Source: Epiperipatus broadwayi
Lineage: Eukaryota > Onychophora > Udeonychophora > Euonychophora > Peripatidae
Assembly (NCBI GenBank): GCA_028023455.1
Contig: JAQFVV010001055.1
Coordinates: 57,919 to 121,918 of the forward strand
Direction: 5' to 3'
Length of the DNA: 64,000 bases
The translations under genes and the position numbers were made by a program. The notes beneath the pieces were generated by a model. The model saw nothing but the letters and a program-made list of their open reading frames with translations. It was not told the origin of the DNA and searched no databases. Positions 1-12,780 of the stretch are shown here, in pieces (position 1 is the first letter of the stretch; the number at the start of each line of letters is the position of its first letter).

Positions 1-102
1 AATTTTTTGAAACAAAAGTCTGGAATAAGAAATAATTGATGACATTTGTAAATTATCTCTGATAATAGTATGTTTGATATAATCAATGTTATTGGTATGT
101 TC

Positions 103-2499
103 TAGCATTAGAATTGGTAAACAAATGAAAGATGAAAGTGTTGTAGGTAATTTTGGTTATGGTAATAGAAATGAGAGAGGACATAGACTTGTGGAGTTTG
201 CAGAGAAGGAAAAACTTTATATTATGAATTCTTTTTTTGAGAAAAATGTTAGAAGGAAATGGACATGGAAGCATCCAAATGAAGGTATAGCAGAATTGGA
301 TTATATTTTGACTAACAGGAAATACATATTTCAAGATTGTAATGTTCTTAATAAATTTAACACAGGAAGTGATCATCGATTAGTAAGGGGTAAGATACAT
401 GTTAATGTAAAACTAGAGAGACAAAAATTATTAAGAAAAACTATATTTACAGTTGATATTCCTAATCTACAGAAACATTCTAATGAATTTAAATTAGAAC
501 TTACAAATTGGTTTCAAGTATTAGTAGATTTTGAACATGATTCAGATTTGAATGAAATTAATATGAAAATAACTGATACACTTTTAAAAACTGCAACAAA
601 GATAGCTGGTAGAAAAAAGCAGCAATTGACTAATAAAATTTCTACTGAGACTAGAGAACTTATGAAGAAAAGAAGGAATATGAAGATATGCAAGAATGAT
701 GCATTAAAAAGAATTGAATATCTCGAATTTTGTAAAATGGTGCGGAAAAGAGTTGAAAATGATATAAGAAAGTATAACTGTGAACTAGCAAGAAAAGCTG
801 TAGAAGAAAATAAAAGTCTTAAGAATGTAAAACAACATTTTGGTATTGGTAGGAAATTTATATCTGCAATAAGGAAAAAAGATGGAATTATTACTAAAAA
901 GAGGGATGACATTATGAAATTGGTAGAAGATTTTTATCAAGAATTATATAGTAATAAAGAACAAGTACCTCCTATATCTATTACATCTTCCGAATTGCCC
1001 AGAATTTTAAATGAAGAAGTGAGAAATGCAATTAAATGTATGAAAAAAGGAAAGACTCCAGGTAATGATGGAATTATAATTGATATATTAAAAGAAGCAG
1101 GTGAAGAAACAGAAAAAATATTAGCAAAGTTATATACCAAATGTCTAAATGATAAAGATGTACCGGATGATTGGAAGAATGCAGTAATAATATTAATATT
1201 TAAAAAAGGTGATAAAGAAGATATTAGAAATTACAGACCTATCAGCCTTTTATCAGTTTTATATAAAATTTTTACCAAGATAATTACAACTCGTCTACAG
1301 AGAAACCTTGGATTTTCACCAACCAAGAGAACAAGCTGGATTTAAAAGTGGTTTTAGTACAGTAGATCATATTCAAGTATTGAGAGAAGTTATAGAAAGG
1401 ACAAATGAATATGAGTTGTCATTATGTTTTGGATTTGTAGATTATGAAAAGGCATTTGATTCTATAAACATTTCTTCAGTGATTAAAGCATTGGATCATC
1501 AAGGTATAGATCCAGGATATTGTCATATTTTAAAGAATATTTATAAAAATGCAACAGCAACAATTAGATTACATAATGATACTGGGAAAGTCAACATTGA
1601 GAAAGGTGTAAGACAAGGTGACTCCATATCTCCAAAACTTTTTACAGCAGTGCTGCAAGAAGTATTTTGTGGATTAAAATGGGAAACTAAAGGAGTGAAA
1701 GTAAATGGAGATTATTTAAGTCATTTAGATTTCGCAGATGATGTAGTTGTTTTTGCAAATAATGCTTCTGAGCTGCAGGAAATGTTGCAGGAGTTATCAG
1801 ATGAAAGTAGGAAAATAGGACTAAAGATAAATGTTAAAAAGACTAAAGTAATGTTTAATCGATTTGCTCAAAATATGAAAATAAAGATTGATTATGATGA
1901 ATTAGAAGAAGTTAAGAGTTACAAATACCTTGGTCAGATTATTAATACAGATGGAAACATAATAGAGGAAATTAATCATAGAATTAAACTTGGTTGGAGT
2001 GCTTTTGCTAGAAATAACTTGATATTAAAAGGAAATATGCCTATGTGTTAGAAAAGAAAGGTTTTTAACAAATGTGTTATGGATCTGAGACTTGGACACT
2101 TAATATAAGATCAATACAGAGACTTCAGACCACTCAAAGAAGTATGGAGAGATGTATGTTGGGAGTAACAAGAAGAGATCGAAAACGCAATGTATGGGTA
2201 AGAGAACAAACAGGTATTACTGACCTCATTGAAAAAATTAAAAGATTGAAGTGGAGTTGGGCTGGACATATTGCTAGAAGAGATGATAATAGATGGACAA
2301 TTGAAATTTTAAACTGGATTCCAAGACATTTTAAAAGACCCAGAAGGAGACCACATGTAAGATGGATGGATGAAATAAGAAAATGTGTAGGGGTGATGTG
2401 GAGAAGGGAAGCTAAAGATCGGAGAAGATGGATTAAACTTGGAGAGACCTTCATCCTGCAGTGGATTGATAATGGTTGATAATGATGATGATGATGATG
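103..2499 (+). mobile_element. 5'-truncated RTE-like LINE copy A with 12-bp target duplication
   Basis: A non-LTR retrotransposon copy. It begins inside the endonuclease domain, at the residues just after the GDFNARIG motif of the best copy (19583-22905), runs through the reverse transcriptase and the C-terminal region, and ends in a short GAT-type trinucleotide tail. The exact 12-mer ATTGGTATGTTC lies at 91-102 and again at 2500-2511, which is the target-site duplication left by target-primed reverse transcription and fixes both ends. 5' truncation is usual for LINEs. The clean duplication suggests a fairly young insertion, although the coding frame is already broken. Confidence 0.93.
104..2479 (+). 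pseudogene. broken endonuclease/reverse transcriptase ORF of LINE A
   Basis: Remnant of the single LINE polyprotein. Visible parts are the end of the APE endonuclease ([10 protein letters not shown], then GSDHRLV, the SDH motif), the spacer, and the reverse transcriptase: [17 protein letters not shown] in the first frame, then FVDYEKAFDSI (palm aspartate), GVRQGDSISP and FADDVVVF (catalytic Asp-Asp) in the second. Three lesions relative to copy C: a one-base insertion near 1310 that shifts the frame, a Leu codon changed to TAG at 2049-2051, and a 16-base deletion near 2080 that shifts the frame again. The C-terminal part resumes at 2072-2479 and ends FILQWIDNG before TGA. Not functional as it stands. 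Family assignment is secure; the clade (RTE-like) is my inference from the one-ORF layout, the trinucleotide tail and the C-terminal arginine-rich block. Confidence 0.92.
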
Positions 2500-2753
2500 A
2501 TTGGTATGTTCATTTATTATCTCTTTGTGGGTATAAAAAATGTTTATAAAACCACAACAATAATAAATGTAGATTTCAAACACATTATTTAAATTTTGCA
2601 TAAAGATTAATGTATGAAAAGTTATTTAGTGTTAATTTAATGTGAGCTTTTATGGTCTTTTCACTTTATTATGAATAATTATTTTTTTGCAAAGATTTTT
2701 TTTAATTATTTTTTGTAAAGTTTTTTTCTTTGATCCTTTACACTTTTTATTGC

Positions 2754-3170
2754 ATCATCATCACACATATCAATCCACTGCAGGATGAAGGTCTCTCCAA
2801 GTTCAATCCATCTTCTCCGATCTTTAGCTTCTCTTCTCCACATCATCCCTGCACACTTTCTTATTTCATCCATCCATCTCACATGTGGTCTCTTTCTGTC
2901 ATTTACAATCACATGGAATCCAGTTTAAGATTTCAATTGTCCATCTATTATCATCTCTTTTAGCAATATGTCCAGAAGATTTCAATTGTCCATCTATTAT
3001 CATCTCTTCTAGCAATATGCCCACCCCAACTCCAATTCAGTCTTTTAATTTTTGCAATGAGGTCAGAAAGACCTGCTTGTTCTCTTACCCATATATTACA
3101 TTTTCAATGTCTTCTTTTTCTCTCCATACTTCTTTGAGTGGTCTGAAGTCTCTGTATTGTTCTTCTATTT
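2754..3170 (-). mobile_element. 3' fragment of the same LINE, copy B
   Basis: Reverse-strand fragment covering only the last part of the LINE ORF: the conserved tail RWIELGETFILQWID is readable at the low-coordinate end, next to a short trinucleotide run, and similarity stops around 3170 near the sequence encoding the RLQTTQ region. It sits about 250 bases downstream of copy A in the opposite orientation, so the two are independent insertions. It carries an internal tandem duplication (see the separate repeat entry). No TSD could be assigned. Confidence 0.85.
2928..3022. repeat. two-unit tandem duplication inside LINE B
   Basis: A unit of about 47 bases containing ATTTCAATTGTCCATCTATT and the following TATCATCTCTT..TAGCAATATG is present twice head to tail. 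The other LINE copies have the unit once, so the duplication arose in this copy after or during insertion. Confidence 0.8.
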
Positions 3171-3199
3171 ATTCATTCATTTATTCAGATTAAAATATA

Positions 3200-4400
3200 A
3201 TTATACAAATGTCATTCATTTCCAATTAAGCTCTAATCTTGATTTATGTAGAAATTTTTTTTTATAAACAGCTTATATATTTAATATTTCTTTATTAGTC
3301 ATTTTAATGACTAGAGATTATCTAATAAATAATATTTCTATAGGGTAATTTTCACACAGCGGAATAGCAAAAATAAGACTATAGAAATATTATTCATTAA
3401 TTTAATACATTTCCATTTTCTTTGATTTAAAATCTAATATAAAATAATCTGATAATAATAATAACAAATTGCATTTCACTAAGATATTAAATTATACATA
3501 GTTAAAATATGAAGTGTATTATATTATATATATATAAATATTGCTATATATGAAGTGTATTATATTATATATATATAAATATTGCTATATATTAAGTTAC
3601 CATCCTTCTCTTTAACATATGTGTTGTTGTAATTTTTTATTTCTTTATAATTCTGCAGGTTTGAACAATTTAGAAACATAATATTTTATTCTACTTCCAT
3701 ATTTATCACAATATTTTAAAGCACTGTATACATGTGTTTTTCTGAGATACATTTTAAACTGTTTTAGCTATCAATTTTCTTTTCTATAATCATATATACA
3801 AGAAGTTCATTAAATAATAAAATATTATTTTTGTGCCCATTTTTTTTTATATATATAATTTTCTTTTATTAGATGAATTATTCATTTTTCAGTAATGTTA
3901 ACCTAGTAATATTAAAAATGTTTGCAAAAGTATAAAGGGTTATTCCATATCTCAATAAAAAATTATTTATATATTACAATAACAATATTTAAAGACAAAA
4001 TATTTTTGATTTTGTAAACCATTATTATAAAATATCTAAATTTATTAATTAGTAGGTTGAAATGATGTTTCCAAAACATTTTTTTTTATTATTCCATATA
4101 TTAATTATCATTACATATCACATTTTTATTTTATATATAATCATGTGAATGAGATGTTTATCAATATTTTTATATTTCATGTGAGGAGAGGATATTGTAT
4201 ATTTTGTTTTCTTTACATTTACATAAATGTCTTCCTCATTGCACCAATTAACAGTTTTGTTCAAACTTTCTTTACAACTTTAATTGCAAAGTCAATATTG
4301 TTGATTATTTAATATTAATATTTTTTAGATCATTTATGAAAATCAGAAATATATGCACTAATACTTAATACTTTTAATATTTTTGACACAATTATATATC
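3200..4400. other. AT-rich non-coding sequence with a 41-bp tandem duplication
   Basis: No coding signal on either strand. The only clear structure is an exact 41-base unit starting ATGAAGTGTATTATATTATA that occurs twice head to tail at 3509-3549 and 3550-3590. The rest is AT-rich unique-looking sequence. Confidence 0.7.
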
Positions 4401-4409
4401 TATTATTTA

Positions 4410-4790
4410 AATATAGGGGATTTGAACTCAGACTTTCAAGCCATTTTAACCATCACACTCTCTCATACTACAGATAAACATGACCACACACATGTAGAAA
4501 ATATAAATAATCACCAATATGAATATTTTGTGCTAAACCAATACTCATCAGTTGGTCCAGATTATAATAATTCCCATATATATATATATATATATATATA
4601 TATGGGATAATCTGGATATGGTTTTATATATATATATATATATAAAACCAGTGCTCAGTTTATAGCCAGTCTTATACTTTAATAGACAGGCTTCAATCTA
4701 CTCCAGCCTCCAACTCTTCAGCCAACCATACCACGAAAATCTGATGATGAAAAGCCAAAATCCCATGCTGATGCCAATATTATTTAAGTA
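4410..4790 (-). repeat. interspersed repeat R1, copy 1, with a tRNA-like end
   Basis: This segment matches the units arrayed at 12.8-14.25 kb: the same landmarks appear in the same order (GGGGATTTGAACTCAGACTT, CAGTTGGTCCAGATTAT, GCTCAGTTTATA, GACAGGCTTCAATC, TCTGATGATG). Read on the reverse strand the first landmark becomes GAGTTCAAATCC, which fits a tRNA T-arm or pol III B box, preceded by an imperfect A-box-like GAGAGTGTGATGG. The tRNA-like part lies at the end of the repeat rather than at its start, so calling it a classic tRNA SINE is uncertain. Two (AT)n palindromes sit inside it. Confidence 0.65.
4556..4650. repeat. two adjacent (AT)n-centred palindromes
   Basis: TCCAGATTAT ... ATAATCTGGA encloses an (AT)n tract at 4556-4616, and directly after it GGTTTTAT...ATAAAACC encloses a second (AT)n tract at 4619-4650. 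The flanks are self-complementary beyond the microsatellite itself, so these are true hairpin-forming palindromes within repeat R1. Confidence 0.8.
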
Positions 4791-4799
4791 CATTTTTGG

Positions 4800-7700
4800 A
4801 AAAAAAAACAGCAATTTTCTTCTAACTTCACAATTTTTCTATAATGTGAATCAATTGTTTTTGCTTAAAAATGTTAAAAGCATTATAAAATGCTAAATAT
4901 GTTTTATTATTTAATACACTATTACCTTTATTTGCAAAATTCACCAATAGCATAGTAATGTTTCTGCCTTCTATTAATTCAAATTGAGTTTTATTAAAAA
5001 AATTATTTGTATTTGAAAATTTTTAATTATAATGTTTTATTATTTCAGCACAGAATTTCATAGCTTTATAGTTATCAAAAGTATTTAAAGCACCATATAT
5101 AAAAACTGTTTTGAGTACAGTTGTTTTTAGTATTGAGGCAATTCACTTTTTTCTATTATTTTATTAATCACTTCAAGTGTAATACCTGGTAGAATATCAG
5201 TATTATTTTTTGCGTCTGTTTTTCTGATTTTACTTATACAAGGCTTATATTAACTCTAAATTTGTTTATTATTTTATATAAATCATTATTTAAATGTGAT
5301 ATAAATATTGGGTGAGGTCAACTATTCTGTTTTTGAAATGTTAATATCATGATTAAATTTATTTAGTTGGCTATTTTTTTCTAAAAGTATGTTACTAAAT
5401 CTGATTCTGATAAATTGTTTTTATAACAAGCATGAACAGATCTGGCTTTTATAAAATAAGTTGGCCACAAATTTATTTTATTTCTTCAGTTTAAATCACG
5501 TTAACTATAGATGAAAAAATAATAAAAATCTTTTTATTTAAAATAATGAAAAACATAGAAATAATTTAAGATGGGCACTCATGAAACCACTGAATGAATC
5601 GTTAAAAAGAAACACTATTTAAAAGTCATCTAATAAAAGAAATGGAAAGAACAAGAAAGATAATGTTTAAAATGTTTTTTAAACTTAAAACCATTTATAA
5701 ACATTTCCAAAATAAAAATTTTAAAACTGATATAAAAAGTGATAATTTTTAAGAATTTATATCAATAGAATGTGCAAAAAATAATCATTAGCCAAATAAA
5801 AAATTGAGAATTTCTGAGTTTAAAAGAACTTGATCATAAAAGTGTGTGACCTGCACATAACTTGATAAACTATATATATATATTGATAATTAATTTTTGC
5901 ATCTACTAAGTAAAGATCTGAAAACAAATAATGTATAAAATTTGGCCACAATAGCTTTATTTCCAAAGCAGTGGTACAAAAACATTAGATGTCATTTTTA
6001 TAAACTTTATGTACTAAAATATAAGAATCTATCAATTGAATCAGTAGAATTAGAATTTTGATCTTCAAAATATTTAATTTTCAAAATTATTTTCAAATAA
6101 AGACTTATTAATTTTCAAATAAATTCTAAAATCTCAAAAAATTAAACTTTAAACTTAATTATATTAAAAGATAATTAACAGAGCGCTGAAGGTCAGTGAC
6201 TTTGTGTTTATCAAAATAATATTACCTTTTATGGAGTAGACTGTATCAATTAGCAGCATCTTTCATAAAAAATATTGATATTTAAAATGAAGTCATTCTC
6301 AGAAACTTATGAGGTCAAATTGAAAAACTTTTCAATACGTCATTGAAATTTAATGCTTTACTTGAGAGCAAAAAATAATTTGATTATTTAATTTTTATAA
6401 ATTAGTGAGTTACTTAGAATTATTTTTATCTCCAATCTAAAAAAAAATATATTTATGTTTTCTTCTATCACTACAGTTATTGCTTATTAAATATATCTTT
6501 TTTAAAAAAGATAAGTAATATAAGCTTTAAGTTTTTAGAAAAATTGTGGTTTAAATATTTTGTAAGTTTAAAATGGATGAATAATTATTATTAGCTAAAA
6601 AAATATTAGCTAATAATTTCTCATGAAATAATAAAATAAAGATCATTAGAAAGATTATAGAAGTAAATATTAAAAGCTATAAATAGAAAATCATTTCAGG
6701 AAAAAAAAGTATTCTGGGAATGTGGGAACAACCACTACAATTGTAAAAATCCACTCCAGTCCTCAGCTCTTTCTCTTTTTTTATATATATCTTGTAACAG
6801 TCTGAAAAATAAGTCACACATAAATTTAAATAAAATATACAGTTCAAATAAAATTGTTAGAGTCAAATGAAATATATATCAATAATGTAACCAATTTTGA
6901 TAATGACAATGATCAAAATAACCTTAGCACAGAAGGTTAAGTATAATGATTTCAAAAGTTTTTTTTTTCTACATTATATTTGAAATTTATCTTTAGGCAC
7001 CAAATTTTATAAGTAGAAACTTTACTTCTGGTTATCTTCAAATCACTGATCATCATCATTTAATTGTACTCCTGTTACTCCTACATGTTCCACAGTGATT
7101 GTGTGTCTTTTCAGTGTTAGTGGATATTGATGGCATATGTGTTGGATGAGTTTGAAAAGCAATACATAAATTAATTATTTACTATAAAAAATAAGCTGTC
7201 AATATATTTACCATAAATAAAAAAAATATAAAATCATCGTTTATGTTTTTGCAGCTGCTACCAGATAAATACAATATAAAATATTGAAAGTAAAAAGAAA
7301 TATTAATTATAAATATTAAAGCTTGTTCTTATTGTTAAATATAGGACAAACTTTTACTATAAGAAAAATGTTTAAAGTTTTAAACCATGGTTTCTGCTGA
7401 TATTATATATTTTCTATATATGTGCACATTTTAACTAGCCTTTATCAATACAGTCTTGATTAAGATTAATGATTAAGATTATCCACTTTGGGTATTGATG
7501 TGGCTAGACACTTTAAATTAGTCTCACAAGAGAAGGATCTATGGTAGATCTTATGGTAGAGTCCACTTTATTTCTTACAGTATGTTTTTTTTTAAAGCAG
7601 GCAATGTTGCATTCTATGCAATTTCAATATTTATATTTGGATACCACTGCATAGTTTCAGATCATTTGGCTGGATTTTAACCACCATGTTAAATCATCTT

Positions 7701-9450
7701 CTGCTGAGGTTGATGGAGTATTGAAAAATACCTTGAGACAGTCAAACATGCTATATTTATTCAAAGCTATTCAAAGGAATTATATTTTAACCAGTGAATT
7801 GTCTTCACAGAATCAATCTGCTTTGTGTTTTTCTCAATGCAGAATTAGATTACTGTTATTTTTTTAGACCTATAAATGTCTTCATCACATATTTTAAAGA
7901 CTAATAATATAATTAAGTATGTATTAATTTATATTAAAATGTGTTTATAAAAGATTCTTATCCGGATTGAATTGCCATATTCAAAACATGCTTTTTTATA
8001 AATATTTTACACATTCAGCTAATTATTTTATAAATGATTATACAAAAAATTATTTTTTTTTTGTAATTTAAACTAGCAAAAAAAAAAAAGAAATAAATGG
8101 TAATCATTAATGAACTCTCAAATTCGTTCTTTTTTCAAATTTACTGCTTTATATTTTTTAATAAGGTATTTAGATTTTCTCTTCATTTTATTATATGAAA
8201 GAGGCAAATTATTCATTTAATTCTTTTCCAAAAGGCAAAATACAATCCATTTTCTTAAACTCCACAATTGGAATTTATTTGCATGCATTAAAATTTAAAT
8301 AAATGATCTAACTTCTCTTTTTTTTTTGCCTTTCATTATTAGAGTTAGCATATCATTAATTAAGATTTTACAAAATGTTTTCATTACACAAAATATTTAA
8401 TAGTACACTATCTATTTCTTTTTCATTTCCTAAATGAAAGATTATTTAAGTTACTCATATATTTAATATGCACACATGGAAATATCAAATTTTACTACTC
8501 AATGTATTACAGTCTTTGATTAAGCTGTCTTTACAAATTTCTTGACCATAAGCTTAGAAACACAACTAATTTGTGGTAGAATCGATTTTTTTTGTTCCAT
8601 TATATATAAATAGATTTTCACAGGCTTATAAATTAAAATGTTAATAATTTAATGAACTCTCTCTGTGTAATTTTACTCTGTGATGCAATGTAAAAAAATA
8701 CCAATTTAAATAGGGGCATTTGAAGCTGAACTTATATCATGTAGCACTTATACTTATCTGAAATATTTTAAGCTAGTTTTATATTAAAATTAGAATTCTT
8801 CTTAAGGAGTTCAAATTTTAAATAAAAGATAATATGCTAAAAATCAAACCATCTTTGACATTAAGTATTTGAGAGAAATGCAATTGGTAGATAACATAAT
8901 TTTAGCTGGAAATGTTAATTTAAAAAATACTTTTGTTCATTAATAGCTGAAAATTATTTATTCAAAATATAAAACAAAAATTGTATTAAATTTAAATATT
9001 TAATTGTATAAACATATAAAAAATCTTATATTTAAAATATTGTTCAAATATTTGGAAAGTTACTATTTTCAATTTTATTACATACAAAATATTATTGTTT
9101 GATCTACAATTTTTCTATTAACTTGGATAATAAACTAAATGCAAATTCAGTTTTGGCTTCAAATATTTCAAACAATTACTGAAACATAATTTCCACTTAT
9201 GGTACCTGTTTTAATTGGGATTTTAGTTTATTATACCATAGCTGAAAATTATTTATAAAAATATAGGAAAAAATGTTAAATTCATAATACTTATTAAATA
9301 TATAAATATATTGAAGTAATCCTTTAATAATAATGAATGAGGTGTAGAAAGAGTAATATTCTGAGAAAGAGAAAAAAAAATCAATGCCATTATAAGAATA
9401 ATTAAAACAAGGAAATTAAAAATTAAATAATATTTAAATAAGCATCCAAT
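4800..9450. other. AT-rich sequence without recognisable genes
   Basis: About 4.6 kb of strongly AT-rich sequence. I read both strands and found no extended open frame with plausible composition, no tRNA or rRNA, and no clear match to the repeat families elsewhere in the window. A slightly less AT-rich stretch at about 7020-7870 has no coding appearance either. An intron or intergenic region are both possible. Confidence 0.6.
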
Positions 9451-9773
9451 TAATTTAAAACTATTTGTAAACAGATATATTAAATTATGGGTGTGCGTAT
9501 ATATAGACCTTGAGTTGGCATTGCTATATATACACAATAAAAAAATAATGTTTATGGGTCCTTGATTTTATAGATTATTGATTATTTTAAAATTGTGAAA
9601 TATTTTACTTTAATTTTTAAATTATTATAAACACATTGAAATACAAAAGCAATTCATAATTGATATTTATTTTTATTTTTTAAAAAGTAATGTGTGATTA
9701 TCTTTTATTGTACTTTTAGAATAATATAATAGTAAATAAAGAACACAATAATTGTCAAGTAATGTAAATTAGT

Positions 9774-10408
9774 GTACAATTAAAAAAAAAAATCAGATGT
9801 CACATGACCTAATTTAATAAGCTTGTATTTACAAATGTTATATATAGAGTTCACAAAACAAGCACTTAACACGCTTTGTAGAATATTCCCAACCTCAGAC
9901 CAGTTTCTGCTACTGGTGTCCTCAGTGAGGTGCTAGGATATTCAATGATTATATTAAAAATACCAGGACAAACCCAGCACTTATCTAATGTATAACTATT
10001 AGATAGCTGGATTGGAAGACATATGGATGTCTGAAAATTTCAGATTTTCTACTTAATATTTATACATTAGATAAAATTCTGGGTTTGTCCTGATATTTTT
10101 AATCTAATGATTGAATATCCTCACACTTCACTGAGGACGCCAGTATCAGAAACCAGTCTGAGGTCAGGGATATTCCACAAAATTTGTTAAGAGCTTGTTT
10201 TGAGATATATATAACATTTGTAAATACAATATTATTAAATTAGATCATAAATAATTAATACTTCTGTAAATATATAGCTATAAATATAATACTTATTTAG
10301 TTCTTAATTCATTTTATTTATATTAAAGAAATTCTGTTTTAACAATTGACAAATTGTTATATTATATTTAAATTAGGTCATCTGACTTAATTTTTTTTTG
10401 TAATTGTA
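9774..10408. repeat. large fold-back (inverted repeat) element P1
   Basis: Two arms of about 180 bases (about 9820-9995 and 10068-10250) are near-complementary around a spacer of about 70 bases. GACAAACCCAGCAC in the left arm pairs with TCTGGGTTTGTC in the right, and AACCTCAGACCAGTTTCTG pairs with CAGAAACCAGTCTGAGGT. Outer arms containing CAGATG..ACCTAATTTA (9774-9815) and its complement (10368-10408) extend the palindrome. No coding sequence is seen. It is absent from the matching position of duplicate B, so it inserted after the duplication or was lost from B. Confidence 0.85.
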
Positions 10409-10497
10409 TTTTTTGCTGTGATGGCTTTGATTTTATATTGGTAAAGCTATTAATATATGGTGTATCTGAACTTAGTTCAGTCCCATATGGCTATTTA

Positions 10498-10735
10498 AGT
10501 TAGATAGCTGGATTGGAAGACATATGAATGTCTGAAAATTTCAGATTTTCTACTTAATAATTGTACATTAAATAAAGTGCTGGGCTTGCCCTGGTATTTT
10601 TAATCTAATGATTGAATACCCCAGCACCGGACTGAGGATGCCAATAGCAGAAACTGGTCAAGTTAGGAATATTCTACAAAACTTGTTAAGAGCTTGTTTT
10701 GTAAGCTCTATATATAACATTATTGTACAAATATA
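10498..10735 (+). repeat. half copy of fold-back element P1
   Basis: Repeats the spacer and right arm of P1 (landmarks AGATAGCTGGATTGGAAGAC, TCAGATTTTCTACTTAAT, TTTTTAATCTAATGATTGAA, TTGTTAAGAGCTTGTTTTG) with scattered differences, and lacks a left arm. It could be an independent partial insertion or a local duplication. Confidence 0.8.
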
Positions 10736-10736
10736 A

Positions 10737-10942
10737 AATATGACAGCCAGAATAGAAAAAATTCAAACTCTATTAACCATTAATATTATTTTGTCAAGCA
10801 CTTTTAGTAATGGATACGAGACTCATAGTAACATTGTTTTAATATGTCACTATAAGTCTAATACATGACACTGAAAGTGCTTGGAAAAATAATATTAATT
10901 GTTAATAGTTTTTGAATTTGTTTTACTCTGGTTGTCACATTT
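10737..10942. repeat. short inverted-repeat element of about 205 bp
   Basis: Arms of about 65 bases pair across a spacer of about 65 bases: ATGACAGCCAGAATAGAA...AAGCACTTT on the left and AAAGTGCTTGG...ACTCTGGTTGTCACAT on the right. The terminal arms and small size suit a MITE, but no target duplication or transposase was recognised, so the class is open. It abuts the P1 cluster. Confidence 0.7.
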
Positions 10943-12780
10943 TATACATGTACAATAATAATACAATATTGTCAGTTATCCATTGAAATTAACATCTTGC
11001 TATAAAGTTATTTGTAAACTTTAAGACATTTTTTTTGCTTTTAATAAAAACAATGGTATTGTATTTAGGTACAGATTTAAATAACGCTAAGTTTTAATAA
11101 GTAAATAACAAATTACATTTTGTGTGTGGGGACATTTATGTGCATATATAAATTTAAAATATTACAAATATTTTTAAGAGTAATATTTGCTGTTCCAAAT
11201 TTAAAAAAAAAAATTCAAAGTCATTGTTATCATTTTATTTCAAAATTTAAGAGAAGACATTTTGTTTAGAATGCTGATGTGTTCAAATGATCTCGATAAT
11301 CACTCAATAAAATTAAAAGATAAATTTTGAGTTTATCCACAACAATTGTGACCAAGGACAATGAGTAGAAACTACATCAATAAAAATAATAAAATTAACC
11401 CATGCTTTGACATGGGCATTCATTATTATTCTAGTTCCTTTGTTTGAACACTTTATTAAATGCTATTTTTTAAATGTAATATATATATTAAAAATGTTGA
11501 TTAAAATAACATAATGGAAAAATAAACCAAAAAGTGTGATATTTCCTTCCATAACAAAATATAAATGTTTTGAGATTTTAAAGTAACGAAAAATTGAATT
11601 TATTGAAGTGTTTATGAAAAACATTTAAAAAATGCTTAGTTAAAAATTAAAATGAATATATGTATACAAGTAATATAAACATGAGTGCAAGTAAAAAATT
11701 AATGATCTGCCAAGGATTTAAAATAATATTAATCAACTAATGAAATTATTTTTTTTTTAAAAAAAATGCTGGAAATGTTTGACCTACTACATGTTTACAT
11801 AATGCATTTTACACCAACTAATGGCATAATTGAAAGTTATAAAAATGTTGATGATGTGTTAATCACAAAAATCTCTATATATATAAAGTGCTCTCAGATT
11901 ATTAATGTACCAGGGATAAAAAAAATAACCTTCCAACAAATGGAATAATTAATAGTTAGAAATATTAATAAACTTTACTATAGATATTAATATCTATATG
12001 CATTTGTATTTATATATGTGTGCTAACGAACCAATAATTAACAAGAATATATGATAATAACTCCAAGTGTGATAGCCTTTATTTTGAAAGGGACTACTAC
12101 TCATTAATATCTTACCACAGATTATTAATTTAATAAGTAACTTTCAAATATTTTAAAGAAACACATTCTTCTTTTATTGAATTATTGCACTTTAAAACAT
12201 TTGATTCTCTTGATGAATTTGGGAACTTGGTTATAAATATTAAACAGTGTTAACACTAGTTGTATGGTCTATTTACAATTTATCACATGTAATTATTTGA
12301 TTTTATATAATTATCATTATTTTTAAAAGATTACTTAATATATACTTGTGTGAAAGTGAATATCTAAATGTGCACTTAACCAAAGGAAAATCTAATATTT
12401 TTAAATTTTATATTTAATAATTGTAATAGATTTTATTTAATAACTTGTTTTGTTTGTTTGGTGAATTTTCTGTAGACAAGCTATAACAAGTTAATATTTT
12501 CTCCTAAATGATTTTATATGTCTATTTGAAATTAATATATAAATAAATACTTTCTTCGCTTTGAAAGAATGTTTATGTCTCACACACATTGAGAGTTTAA
12601 CAAATATAATATTATATATCTTCATTTAAATTATCATAACATTTATTAGTTTTCTATTATTTATTTTGTAATTAAATTATTTATTAAATCTGAAGTATGA
12701 GACTCATTTAATTTAATAGATATATGATATAGCAATTATAATTTATAGTATTATTATAAACATAAACTCATAAGATTTAA

